Origin: Vibrio sp. RE86
GTDB taxonomy: Bacteria; Pseudomonadota; Gammaproteobacteria; Enterobacterales; Vibrionaceae
Reading direction: 5' to 3'
Length of the DNA stretch: 64,000 bases
Assembly: GCF_013114545.1 (NCBI RefSeq)
Contig: NZ_VTXI01000024.1
Location: 1-64,000 of the forward strand
The notes under the pieces are model-generated. The model searched no databases and had not been told where the DNA came from. It worked only from the letters and a program-made list of their open reading frames with translations. The translations under genes and the position numbers were made by a program. This document shows positions 17,045 to 26,165 of this stretch, in pieces; within the stretch, counting starts at the first letter, position 1, and each line of letters begins with the position of its first letter.

Positions 17045-18871
17045 TTAGTCTCTTATCTGATAATGATAGCCCAAGAACTGCTTAAACTTTTTCACCACAT
17101 GTAGGCTATGTCGGAGCAAGTCTCGTTCAGTGCGTTCGATTTGCTTTAAGTCGATGCGATTGTGACTGTGCTGATTCGAGAGCTGTTGATTGAGTCGCAG
17201 TTTAAACAAGAGCTTTAAAGCCTCACTGAGGTTATCGGCTGTTTCCGGTTCGAGTATCTTCTTCTGTCTCAATGCTTCAATTCGCTCGAAGGTGTTCTTC
17301 TCGTCAAGACCGTATTCCAACGCCAACGTGCGAATGCCATGCACAATAGGGAAGATCCCACCGCTTTTAACATCAACGCCTTCCTTGTCTTTTTTCACGT
17401 TGCCGAACAAAGTCAGTGGCAAGGAAAATTGCAAAGCGGGGCGCGAGAAATCTTGCAGTGCGAGCATATTATTGAGCATAGTTTGCTTGAGGTGAGCACG
17501 GATTGGCTCAAGTAATGCGGTATTTCCAGCGACTGCGTGTGCATCAGTAAAGATGGCGAGATCCATCACTTGTTCGGCGGAGTTTGGTTTAGACCATTGG
17601 CTAATCGTGCTCTTCCACTCACTCTGTGTCTTGACCCATTTGGGGTTATTCACCATCACATTGCCAGGACAAAGTGGATAGCCTAACTGTTGCAGCGTAT
17701 GGGTCAGTTGCTCCATGACAGATTCACACTGATGCCAATGTAGTCCATCTTTGATGATAAGCGCGTTGTCTTGATCGGTTTTTAAGATCTGTTCTCCACG
17801 CCCTTCTGAGCCTAAAACGACCAGACAGCAGTGGTCGTGAAGGGCGGGAGGAACAATCAGTTCAAAGGCTTTCTCAATGATTTGTTCATTTACCGCGGAA
17901 ATCAATTCCATGATAAAGCGAGTACGAATGCCATTGTTGAGCAAGCTCTCGACCAATTGACGCTGACGGTTGGAAGCCAGCGCCAACTCTTCGACACTGG
18001 AAGAGCGCGCAATACTCAGGGTCAAAACATGTGAATGCGTTGAGAAAGCACTGAGGATTTGTGTCATGTCGAGCATGCCAACAGCTTCTTTACCATCAGC
18101 AACCATGACTCGTTTAACCCGGTGACGGGTCATTTTGATCATGGCATTGAAAAGGAACTCACCATCCTCGACGTGGACCACAGGAAACGTCGCGATCTTG
18201 CCGACAGGGGTGTCTAGGGGGTGACCGTCGAGCATGACCGCATGGAGCATATTGGTTCGTGTGATGATGCCGTAGGGCAGTGAGTGTAAATCGTCAATTA
18301 ACCGAATGTCATTGTCGTTTAATCGCACCAGTGCAGAGTCGATTCCTTTCTGTTTAAGTGTCTGTGTGACCTCATTTAAAGGCTGATCAGGTGAGAGCAC
18401 CATAGGTGGATGATAAATCTGCTTGTCGACTTTGGTCAGAATGAATTCGGCTAGGTTTTGTTGCTGCTGCGCCGCTTCTATGAGTTCTTGGCGCCGCGCT
18501 AAGTTGTTATCAAAGTAAGCGGCAAACTGGCCATTCTCGTTGTATAACTCAAGGAAAACAGACTTCGGCAGCAAATAGCTCAAGGTGTCTTCAAGTGCGA
18601 CGTAACGATGTTTGATCGTCTCTTCAAATAGAGCTCGCACATCAAACAGGTCATCGTTAGCGTAGTGAGCAAAGATTTCGCCATCGTTGTCTGAGCGCTC
18701 TTCTACCGCGCCTTTTATCAAAATATGCAGATGCTGACTCGCCGCTCCTGGGGTGAGTAAGGTCTCTTTGGCACGAAAGTAAGCCACATCGAGTGAGCTA
18801 CGCAGTCGGTTTTGCTGCTGAGCATCTAAGCGATCAAAAGGGGGGGAATGCATGTTGAATTTATCTGGCAT
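17045..18871 (-). CDS. DUF294 nucleotidyltransferase-like protein with cNMP-type and CBS domains
   Basis: 608 residues, no membrane segments. Domains in order: cyclic-nucleotide-binding-like fold (about 15-145), two CBS motifs (about 155-285), a GlnD-like nucleotidyltransferase domain (about 300-440) with 'VVLGSEGRGEQILKTDQDNA', and a C-terminal helical DUF294_C part (about 470-605). The catalytic Gly-Ser and Asp-x-Asp residues are present. The cNMP pocket is atypical: 'DLFDVRALFEE' replaces the usual FGE motif, so ligand binding is uncertain. The likely activity is transfer of a nucleotide to a protein or RNA, unproven. It is co-transcribed with the exonuclease in the acs cluster. Confidence 0.87.
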   Translation of the reverse strand: MPDKFNMHSPPFDRLDAQQQNRLRSSLDVAYFRAKETLLTPGAASQHLHILIKGAVEERSDNDGEIFAHYANDDLFDVRALFEETIKHRYVALEDTLSYLLPKSVFLELYNENGQFAAYFDNNLARRQELIEAAQQQQNLAEFILTKVDKQIYHPPMVLSPDQPLNEVTQTLKQKGIDSALVRLNDNDIRLIDDLHSLPYGIITRTNMLHAVMLDGHPLDTPVGKIATFPVVHVEDGEFLFNAMIKMTRHRVKRVMVADGKEAVGMLDMTQILSAFSTHSHVLTLSIARSSSVEELALASNRQRQLVESLLNNGIRTRFIMELISAVNEQIIEKAFELIVPPALHDHCCLVVLGSEGRGEQILKTDQDNALIIKDGLHWHQCESVMEQLTHTLQQLGYPLCPGNVMVNNPKWVKTQSEWKSTISQWSKPNSAEQVMDLAIFTDAHAVAGNTALLEPIRAHLKQTMLNNMLALQDFSRPALQFSLPLTLFGNVKKDKEGVDVKSGGIFPIVHGIRTLALEYGLDEKNTFERIEALRQKKILEPETADNLSEALKLLFKLRLNQQLSNQHSHNRIDLKQIERTERDLLRHSLHVVKKFKQFLGYHYQIRD

Positions 18872-19068
18872 AGCGGCCTACCTAGACAACGTTTATCCAT
18901 TCAGTGTGCGTTATTTTGATTTTTCTTCCAGACGACTTTGGTCGAAGGTGGCTGAACTGGTGTAGCGAAATTGCAATGCGGAAAGTTAAAGCGGAGATTC
19001 TTCCCTTTTTATTCTGCGTCAAGCAAACGATAATATCGCCGCTTACGTTATTGCATTCAGAGGTCATG

Positions 19069-20253
19069 ATGCTCACCCCTTCTCCTTATAGCTGGATATC
19101 TCAGTACTTTGTCGGTTTCTTTTTTGCTTACGGTGTTTACCTACCTTTCTGGGCTTTGTGGTTTGAAGAGCAGGGTGTATCTGCAACCGACATTGGCGTG
19201 CTTGTGGGGATTGGTTTCGCGACGCGTTGCGTGGCGAACATGGTGCTGACGCCGCGCTTGCATAAAGTCGAACATTTGATGCCAGCGTTGCGATGGTTAA
19301 GTTTTGCCTCGCTGTTGTTTGTCGGTTTCCACTTTTTTACTGGCGGCAGCTTCTGGCTGATGGCACTCGCAACCGTGCTATTCAATCTTTGTTGTGGGCC
19401 TATTGTTCCGCTATCAGATGCGATGGCGAACTACTACGCGCGCTTGAAAATGCTCGACTATGGTCGCACACGACTTTGGGGTTCGATTGCTTTCATCGCA
19501 GGTTCAACTGTGGTTGGCTTTTTAGTGGCGAACTATGGCAGTGATATGATTCTGTACACGGCACTTGCTGGGGTACTGGTCTCTTTAATTCTGGGCATGC
19601 GTAATACCAACCCGATGCCTGTGACCATGCAAGAGGAAGATACTGAGCGTCCTAAGCTGTCAGAGTTATTGCGTGAAGCTCCAGTGGTTAAGTTCCTAGC
19701 GCTCGTGGCTTTAATTCAAGGCAGTCACGCCGCTTACTACAGTTTTAGTTCGATTTACTGGAAAGAAGCAGGGTATTCAGAAGATATCATCGGATACCTA
19801 TGGAGCTTAGGTGTGGTTGCGGAAGTCGCTGTGTTTGCGTTGAGTAAACGCCTATTCTCGGGATGGACACTGCGCGCGATGTTTGTCGTTGCTGCGTTGG
19901 GCGTTGCTGCTCGTTGGGGGCTGACTGCATCAACAACGGCTCTGTTTGCACTCGTGATGATTCAACTGCTTCACGGTGTGACTTTTGCGATGGCTCATAT
20001 CGCAGCGATTCAATATATTCAGCACTCAGAACAACGCAAAATGGTGGCACTACAAGCCCTCTACAACGCCATTCCACTTGGTGCTTTCATCGCGCTAATG
20101 ACCACATTGAGTGGTTGGGGCTATGAAAACTATGGAGCGAATGTATTCTGGGCGATGGCTGCTATGGGTGTGATGGCGCTATTCATAAAAGTAGACCCTC
20201 AATCATCGGCTGTAACTGAAAGTGTCAAAGCGGAGCCTAAAGCACAGAATTAA
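19069..20253 (+). CDS. MFS transporter, HcaT (3-phenylpropionate permease)-like
   Basis: About 394 residues with roughly 12 hydrophobic segments. The start 'YSWISQYFVGFFFAYGVYLP' and 'PFWALWFEEQG' resemble E. coli HcaT/LacY-type permeases. The substrate is not certain; HcaT is annotated for 3-phenylpropionate, but no catabolic genes lie nearby. I chose ATG 19069 since AGAGG stands five bases before it; upstream reading to 18904 would cover the divergent promoter region. A terminator follows, then the hybrid kinase gene. Confidence 0.85.
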   Translation: MLTPSPYSWISQYFVGFFFAYGVYLPFWALWFEEQGVSATDIGVLVGIGFATRCVANMVLTPRLHKVEHLMPALRWLSFASLLFVGFHFFTGGSFWLMALATVLFNLCCGPIVPLSDAMANYYARLKMLDYGRTRLWGSIAFIAGSTVVGFLVANYGSDMILYTALAGVLVSLILGMRNTNPMPVTMQEEDTERPKLSELLREAPVVKFLALVALIQGSHAAYYSFSSIYWKEAGYSEDIIGYLWSLGVVAEVAVFALSKRLFSGWTLRAMFVVAALGVAARWGLTASTTALFALVMIQLLHGVTFAMAHIAAIQYIQHSEQRKMVALQALYNAIPLGAFIALMTTLSGWGYENYGANVFWAMAAMGVMALFIKVDPQSSAVTESVKAEPKAQN

Positions 20254-20293
20254 CCCTATCTGATTGAGTTCCTTACCTTGAGTTAGTTAAATG

Positions 20294-20321
20294 AAGCCTC
20301 TCCAATCGGAGAGGCTTTTTT
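20294..20321 (+). terminator. Intrinsic terminator just before crbS
   Basis: A perfect 10-bp stem (20294-20303 with 20308-20317), 4-nt loop and six Ts. It closes the MFS unit but ends only 26 bases before the crbS start. Confidence 0.88.
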
Positions 20322-20347
20322 GTTTTCGCTCAAGATAAGGATATCGG

Positions 20348-23300
20348 ATGCAGAGCTGGTTAGTGATCACCGTTTCACTGATGTACCTCGGGTTGTTGTT
20401 TTTGATCGCATGGTATGGTGATAAACGTCAGTCTTGGTTGGCTAAATGGCGACCTTGGATTTACAGCTTGTCGATTGCTGTGTACTGCACCTCTTGGACT
20501 TTCTATGGCACCGTAGGTCAGGCCAGCAATAACCCTTGGGCATTCCTGCCTATCTATATTGCACCTATCCTTGTTTTTACTTTGGGTTGGCGTGTACTGG
20601 CTCGGCTGATCATCACAGCGAAGCGGGAACATATCACTTCAATCGCTGACTTTATTGCTGCGCGTTATGGTAAATCTCAAGGTCTTGCGGTGGTGGTGAC
20701 CTTGATTGCCGTTGCTGGGATCTTGCCTTATATCGCTTTGCAACTGCGTGGCATTACGATGGGGTTGGAGATTATTTCCCCAGAGCTTCCGACCCAGTTT
20801 GAAGGCTCAATGTTTGATGTGTCATGGTTTGTGGTTGGGGCCTTGGCAATCTTTACCATGTTATTTGGTACGCGTCATATCGATAACACAGAGCACCATC
20901 GTGGCATGATGATGGCGATTGCTTTTGAGTCGATTGTTAAGCTGGTGGCGTTTCTCGCTGTAGGTTTCTTTATCCTCTTTTTAGCGATCAATCGCAGTGA
21001 CGTAGAATTGTCTGAGATCGCAAGTCAAACCTATCAATCCCCCAACTTACCTACCTTATTAATCCATACGGTTCTGACCATGTTAGCGATAGTCTGCTTA
21101 CCTCGTCAGTTCCATACCATGGTGGTGGAAAACGAGCGTGCACAAGACTTACATACTGCGCGTTGGTTGTTCCCTCTCTATCTCATACTGATGGGTGTAT
21201 TCGTTCTGCCGATCGCATGGGTTGGACAAGGGTTGTTGACTGAGGCCAGTCCTGACACTTATGTGATCAGTCTACCAATGGCAGTCGGGGCACAAGATAT
21301 TGCTTTGTTAGCGTTTCTAGGCGGCACCTCGGCGGCGAGTGGGATGGTGATTGTTTCGACGATAGCATTGGCCATCATGGTTTCCAACGATCTCGTCATG
21401 CCATTGCTTCTTCGAAGAATGCGTTTATCGCAGCGTAATCATCGTCATTTCTCCGGATTGTTGCTCGTTATTCGTCGTGGTTTGATTCTGTTACTCCTGC
21501 TTGGGGCATGGGGCTTCTATCAGGCGTTTGGAAGTATTCACTCACTCTCTGCCATTGGTTTTCTCTCGTTTGCGGCAATCACTCAATTTGCGCCTGCATT
21601 AATTGGCGGAATGTACTGGCGACAAGGGAATCGTAAAGGGGTCTATGTTGGCCTTGCAGTCGGATTCACTTTGTGGCTCATCACCTTAATGAGCCAAACG
21701 GATATGTTGGCTGGCAGCGCGGAAAGTAACTTGCTGCTGTGGCTAATTACACCGCCAGAGCTATTGCAGAGTTGGGAAGTAAAGAACTCTGATTGGGGTA
21801 TCGTGCTCAGTGTTACGCTCAATACGCTCTGTTATGTCGTGGTCTCTCTATTTACTCGGGCAAGCCTAAGTGAACGCTTACAGTCGGCGTCGTTTGTGGG
21901 TACGCCGCTGCCTGAGAGTGAAAACATCAGTCTTTATCAAAGCAGAGTGACCGTGGGTGAGCTAGAGATGCTTGCCTCTCGCTTTGTTGGGCGACAGAGA
22001 GTGCGCAGTGCGTTTAGGCAGTATTGGGAGCAGCAAAGGGAGACGTTACTGCCCAATCAGCAAGCCCCTTCAACCTTGATTCGTCATACTGAGCGTGTGC
22101 TTGCTGGTGTGTTTGGCGCTTCGTCGGCGAAGTTAGTCCTTACTTCTGCGTTGCAAGGCAGAAACATGCAACTGGAAGAGGTGGCGACCATCGTTGATGA
22201 GGCCTCTGAGCTGTACGATTTCAGCCGTGGCCTTCTTCAAGGGGCAATTGAGCATATTGGTCAAGGGATCGCGGTGGTTGATAAGCAGTTGAGACTGGTG
22301 GCTTGGAACCAACGTTATCTAGAGCTGTTTACCTTTCCTACTGGGTTGATTCAGGTGGGCAGGCCGATTGCTGATGTCATCAGACACAACGCTGAGCAAG
22401 GTTTATGTGGCCCAGGTGACCCTGAAGAGCATGTGCGTCGCCGAGTATTCCACTTAGAGCAAGGCACTCGCCATACCTCTTCCCGCGTTCGCCCTGACGG
22501 CCGAGTGATTGAAGTGCAAGGTAACCCAATGCCAGGGGGCGGTTTCGTAATGAGCTTTACTGACATTACGGTGTTCCGAGATGCTGAGCAAGCGTTAAAA
22601 GACGCCAATGAATCCCTAGAAGAGCGTGTAAAAGAACGGACGCAAGAGCTCGAACAACTCAATAAAAAGTTGGTCAATGCGACCCAGCGCTCCGAACATG
22701 AATCGCAATCTAAATCACGATTCCTTGCCGCAGTAAGTCACGACTTGATGCAACCGCTGAATGCGGCACGCCTGTTTGCGTCTTCACTGTCAGAAGTGGC
22801 AAAAGACAGTGAAACCCAGCGTTTATCCCATCATATTGAAAGTGCCTTAGGAGCTGCGGAAGACTTGATTGGCGATCTGCTTGATATCTCGCGTTTGGAG
22901 TCAGGCAAGCTTGATGTCAATGTGCACGGGTTTGCGATCAACGATGTACTGGCAAACCTCAATGCTGAATTCAGTGCGCTGGCGAAACAGCAGGGGATTG
23001 AGTTCACTATGATTCCAAGTCAGCTACTAGTGCAATCTGACCCTAAGTTATTGCGTCGAGTGGTACAGAACTTCTTAACCAACGCATTCCGCTATAGTCC
23101 GAAAGGTAAAGTGGTTCTTGGCGTTAGACGTGTTGCAGGCCAAGCTCGCATTGATGTGTGGGATAACGGCATGGGCATTGATGAGGATAAACAACAAGAG
23201 ATATTTGAAGAGTTTAATCGTGGCTCTCAAGTGCGATCTGATCAAGGCTTAGGTTTAGGGCTTGCCATTTCTAAGGGGATTGCTCATGTGTTAGGGCACC

Positions 23301-23776
23301 AGATCACGATGCGGTCTTGGCCGAGCAAAGGCAGCGTATTTTCCATTACTCTTGCTCGCAGTGAACAAGCGATTGCTCCAGTTAAAACGGTTCCCGTTGC
23401 AGCTGTGTCCGATCTTAGCCACCTTAAAGTGCTGTGCGTGGACAATGAAAACGATATCTTAGTCGGAATGGAGAACTTGCTTGGGCGTTGGGGCTGTGAT
23501 GTACGTACAGCAGTTGATCTCGTTAATTCGTTGCAAGCCATTGAAGATACTTGGGTGCCCGATGTGATCCTCTCTGACTATCGCTTGGATAACGGTCGAA
23601 CTGGATTGGAAGTGCTTCAACAATGTCGCTTGCGTTTGGGCGATAGCTTTATTGGCGTGATCATCAGTGCAGACCGAACGGATGACATGCTTGATGGAAT
23701 AAAATCGAATGGCTTTAGCTTCATTCCCAAGCCAGTGAAACCTCTTAAATTGAGGGCAGTATTGAATCGAGTGTAG
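20348..23776 (+). CDS. crbS: Transporter-linked hybrid histidine kinase/response regulator CrbS
   Basis: 1142 residues. The first ~500 form a sodium/solute symporter-like permease (SSS/SLC5 type, about 13 hydrophobic segments). A linker of about 530-600 fits the STAC domain, followed by PAS (about 635-755), a coiled coil ('LEERVKERTQELEQL'), HisKA with the phospho-acceptor His798 in 'AAVSHDLMQPLN', HATPase ('GLGLGLAISKGI') and a C-terminal receiver with Asp1077 in 'LSDYRLD'. In Vibrio the related CrbS acts with regulator CrbR to activate acs. The call rests on domain order and location near acs. CrbR is not in this window. Confidence 0.85.
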   Translation: MQSWLVITVSLMYLGLLFLIAWYGDKRQSWLAKWRPWIYSLSIAVYCTSWTFYGTVGQASNNPWAFLPIYIAPILVFTLGWRVLARLIITAKREHITSIADFIAARYGKSQGLAVVVTLIAVAGILPYIALQLRGITMGLEIISPELPTQFEGSMFDVSWFVVGALAIFTMLFGTRHIDNTEHHRGMMMAIAFESIVKLVAFLAVGFFILFLAINRSDVELSEIASQTYQSPNLPTLLIHTVLTMLAIVCLPRQFHTMVVENERAQDLHTARWLFPLYLILMGVFVLPIAWVGQGLLTEASPDTYVISLPMAVGAQDIALLAFLGGTSAASGMVIVSTIALAIMVSNDLVMPLLLRRMRLSQRNHRHFSGLLLVIRRGLILLLLLGAWGFYQAFGSIHSLSAIGFLSFAAITQFAPALIGGMYWRQGNRKGVYVGLAVGFTLWLITLMSQTDMLAGSAESNLLLWLITPPELLQSWEVKNSDWGIVLSVTLNTLCYVVVSLFTRASLSERLQSASFVGTPLPESENISLYQSRVTVGELEMLASRFVGRQRVRSAFRQYWEQQRETLLPNQQAPSTLIRHTERVLAGVFGASSAKLVLTSALQGRNMQLEEVATIVDEASELYDFSRGLLQGAIEHIGQGIAVVDKQLRLVAWNQRYLELFTFPTGLIQVGRPIADVIRHNAEQGLCGPGDPEEHVRRRVFHLEQGTRHTSSRVRPDGRVIEVQGNPMPGGGFVMSFTDITVFRDAEQALKDANESLEERVKERTQELEQLNKKLVNATQRSEHESQSKSRFLAAVSHDLMQPLNAARLFASSLSEVAKDSETQRLSHHIESALGAAEDLIGDLLDISRLESGKLDVNVHGFAINDVLANLNAEFSALAKQQGIEFTMIPSQLLVQSDPKLLRRVVQNFLTNAFRYSPKGKVVLGVRRVAGQARIDVWDNGMGIDEDKQQEIFEEFNRGSQVRSDQGLGLGLAISKGIAHVLGHQITMRSWPSKGSVFSITLARSEQAIAPVKTVPVAAVSDLSHLKVLCVDNENDILVGMENLLGRWGCDVRTAVDLVNSLQAIEDTWVPDVILSDYRLDNGRTGLEVLQQCRLRLGDSFIGVIISADRTDDMLDGIKSNGFSFIPKPVKPLKLRAVLNRV

Positions 23777-23788
23777 ATAGGTATAGTA

Positions 23789-23817
23789 GAGAAGGTTTGC
23801 GATTGGCTCACCTTCTC
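23789..23817. other. Weak hairpin between convergent crbS and argE
   Basis: GAGAAGGT (23789-23796) pairs with ACCTTCTC (23810-23817) around a 13-nt loop. There is no T-run, so its terminator role is doubtful. Confidence 0.4.
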
Positions 23818-23846
23818 ACTGGATCTATTCCTAAGGTTAGCAGCCC

Positions 23847-24983
23847 CTAAAAACAGTACTTATTCATCGCTTTTGACAAAACGTCGATGGTTGGGTCAAT
23901 AAACTCGAAAGCTAAGAACTCATCTGGCTGGTGGGCTTGGTCGATAGAGCCTGGGCCAAGAACCAATGTTGGACAAAGCTGCTGGAGGAAAGGTGCCTCG
24001 GTACAATAGTTCACTGTCTCTGAGTCAATGCCGCATATCTCTTCTACACCTGCAATGAACGGATGGTCGTGTTGACACTCATAGCCTGGGATCGGTTCAT
24101 GCAGCGGCGTAATCGCGATTCTGCCCGGCCATTTTGCTTCGACCTCTTTTAATGCGCCGCGTAGCATGTTGTCTAACCCATCTAAACTAATGCCGGGAAG
24201 AGGACGCACGTCATAGTGAAGCTCACAACAGCCACAGATACGGTTTGCGCTGTCACCACCATGGATATGACCAAGGTTTAAAGTTGGACTCGGGATAGCA
24301 AAACCCGGGTGATGGTACTCTTTGACTAACTTGTCACGCAGCTGCATTAAGGCAAACAAGACTTCATGCATGATCTCAATAGCGTTCACACCTAAGGCAG
24401 GATCGGAAGAGTGGCCTGATTTACCGGTTACACGCACAGCGTTCGCGACATGACCTTTATGGCCACGAATAGGGACTAAGCTAGTGGGCTCACCAATAAT
24501 GCAGTAATCCGGTTTGAACGGTGCATTTTCGGTAAAGTGGCGAGCACCCAGCATGGTAGTTTCTTCGTCACAGGTTGCGAGCACATAGAGCGGCTTGGTT
24601 TGTTTACTCCAGTCTACCTTCTTTACTGCTTCAATAATGAAAGCGAAGAAGCCTTTCATGTCGGCAGTACCTAATCCATAGAAGCGATTGTTATCTTCAG
24701 TCAGTGCATGAGGGTTATAGTTCCAACGACCTTCATCAAATGGAACGGTATCGCTGTGGCCAGCTAAAAGCAGTCCGCCTTCCCCGGTGCCTTTTTTGGC
24801 GATGAGGTTGTGCTTACCCTCCTCAACCTGCTCGACTTCCACTTCAAAGCCGATGTCTTTTAACCAAGTCGCTAGTTTTTCAATGACTTTGGCGTTCCCT
24901 TCATCCCAACTTGGGTCTGTAGAACTAATAGAAGAGGTGGAAATTAGGCCTTGGTAGACCTCAAGAAAACTTGGTAATTGCAT
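23847..24983 (-). CDS. argE: Acetylornithine deacetylase
   Basis: 378 residues. A zinc M20-family hydrolase that releases ornithine and acetate from N-acetylornithine. Metal-site motifs are visible: 'LLAGHSDTVPFDEG', 'GLGTADMKGFFAFI' and 'LATCDEETTMLGARH'. Length is close to E. coli ArgE (383). It is divergent from argC with ARG-box-like operators between, so ArgR control of both directions is likely. Its presence means the linear acetyl route is used, consistent with the N-acetylglutamate synthase domain on ArgH. Confidence 0.96.
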   Translation of the reverse strand: MQLPSFLEVYQGLISTSSISSTDPSWDEGNAKVIEKLATWLKDIGFEVEVEQVEEGKHNLIAKKGTGEGGLLLAGHSDTVPFDEGRWNYNPHALTEDNNRFYGLGTADMKGFFAFIIEAVKKVDWSKQTKPLYVLATCDEETTMLGARHFTENAPFKPDYCIIGEPTSLVPIRGHKGHVANAVRVTGKSGHSSDPALGVNAIEIMHEVLFALMQLRDKLVKEYHHPGFAIPSPTLNLGHIHGGDSANRICGCCELHYDVRPLPGISLDGLDNMLRGALKEVEAKWPGRIAITPLHEPIPGYECQHDHPFIAGVEEICGIDSETVNYCTEAPFLQQLCPTLVLGPGSIDQAHQPDEFLAFEFIDPTIDVLSKAMNKYCF

Positions 24984-25028
24984 AATTAGTTTACATTCCC
25001 TGTTGACAGAATTCGGCTAAGAAGGTAA

Positions 25029-25067
25029 AACACATATTAAATCACTTTTATTGAATAAAAAACCAAT
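25029..25067. promoter_or_regulatory. Tandem ARG-box-like operators between argE and argC
   Basis: Two 18-bp sites (25029-25046 and 25050-25067) are separated by exactly 3 bp, as in E. coli ArgR operators. Cores are CACAT-ATTA-AATCA and TGAAT-AAAA-AACCA against TGAAT-WWWW-ATTCA. Each half-site pair is imperfect, but AT-richness and spacing fit. Confidence 0.6.
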
Positions 25068-25138
25068 AAAAGCAAAATAAATTAAATTTATAGTCACTAT
25101 CTGCAGTGGCAATTTTGAGTAAGAGATGGATGTCAGAG

Positions 25139-26143
25139 ATGCTTAAAACCACAATCATAGGTGCAAGCGGTTATACCGGAGCGGAGTTGGCCCTAATGGT
25201 CCATAAACACCCTGAGCTTACGCTATCAGGTTTGTATGTTTCCGCCAATAGTCTAGATGCTGGAAAGTGCATCTCAGAACTGCATGGAAAACTGGCGGGT
25301 GTGGTTGAACAACCGGTTGAGCCTCTCAAAGATCCACAGGCAGTCGCTCAGCAAAGCGATGTCATCTTCTTAGCTACTGCGCATGAGGTCAGCCATGATC
25401 TTGCACCAATTTTTCTAGCACAAGGCTGTCAGGTATTTGATTTGTCCGGTGCATTCCGTGTGAAGCAAGAAGGCTTCTACAACGAATTTTACGGTTTTGA
25501 GCATCAACATGAGGCATGGCTAGATAACGCCACTTACGGTTTAGCAGAGTGGAATAGTGAAGGTATCAAGCAAAGCCAATTAATTGCGGTACCTGGTTGC
25601 TACCCAACGGCATCTCAGTTAGCGATCAAACCGTTACTTGAACAAGGGCTGATTAACTCTAATCAGTGGCCAGTGATCAATGCGACCAGTGGTGTGTCAG
25701 GGGCAGGAAGAAAAGCTTCAATGACCAACAGCTTCTGCGAAGTGAGCTTACAAGCTTACGGCGTATTTAATCACCGTCATCAGCCAGAAATCGCATCTCA
25801 CCTGGGTACGGACGTGATCTTCACACCTCATCTCGGCAACTTTAAGCGTGGCATTCTGGCCACGATTACGATGAAGCTTGCCTCAGGTGTGACGGAAGAA
25901 CAAATTTCAGCGGCGTTTGAAGCGGCTTATCAAGGCAAGCGTGCAGTGCGTTTAATGGCTTCAAAGTTACCGACACTACAAAATGTTGAAAATACCCCTT
26001 TCTGCGATATTGGCTGGAAGGTTCAAGGTGAGCACATCATCGTTGTTTCAGCGATTGATAACTTACTAAAAGGTGCATCGAGTCAAGCGATGCAATGTGT
26101 AAACATCCACTACGGGTTTCCAGAGCTAACTGCTCTTGTGTAA
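25139..26143 (+). CDS. argC: N-acetyl-gamma-glutamyl-phosphate reductase
   Basis: 334 residues. An NADPH-dependent reductase forming N-acetylglutamate semialdehyde, the third arginine step. The N-terminus 'MLKTTIIGASGYTGAELALM' is the nucleotide-binding start, and the active-site Cys lies in 'VPGCYPTASQLAIKPL'. I took ATG 25139 by alignment to the family start. ATG 25130 has a better-spaced AAGAG upstream and would add three residues. First gene of argCBG. Confidence 0.96.
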   Translation: MLKTTIIGASGYTGAELALMVHKHPELTLSGLYVSANSLDAGKCISELHGKLAGVVEQPVEPLKDPQAVAQQSDVIFLATAHEVSHDLAPIFLAQGCQVFDLSGAFRVKQEGFYNEFYGFEHQHEAWLDNATYGLAEWNSEGIKQSQLIAVPGCYPTASQLAIKPLLEQGLINSNQWPVINATSGVSGAGRKASMTNSFCEVSLQAYGVFNHRHQPEIASHLGTDVIFTPHLGNFKRGILATITMKLASGVTEEQISAAFEAAYQGKRAVRLMASKLPTLQNVENTPFCDIGWKVQGEHIIVVSAIDNLLKGASSQAMQCVNIHYGFPELTALV

Positions 26144-26165
26144 TTGAGCAGGGAAGGAATAAGTG

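Noticed and set aside
18882..19076. Minus-strand open frame in the DUF294/MFS divergent region
   Set aside because: It covers the likely promoters and the MFS start, and its protein resembles nothing known.
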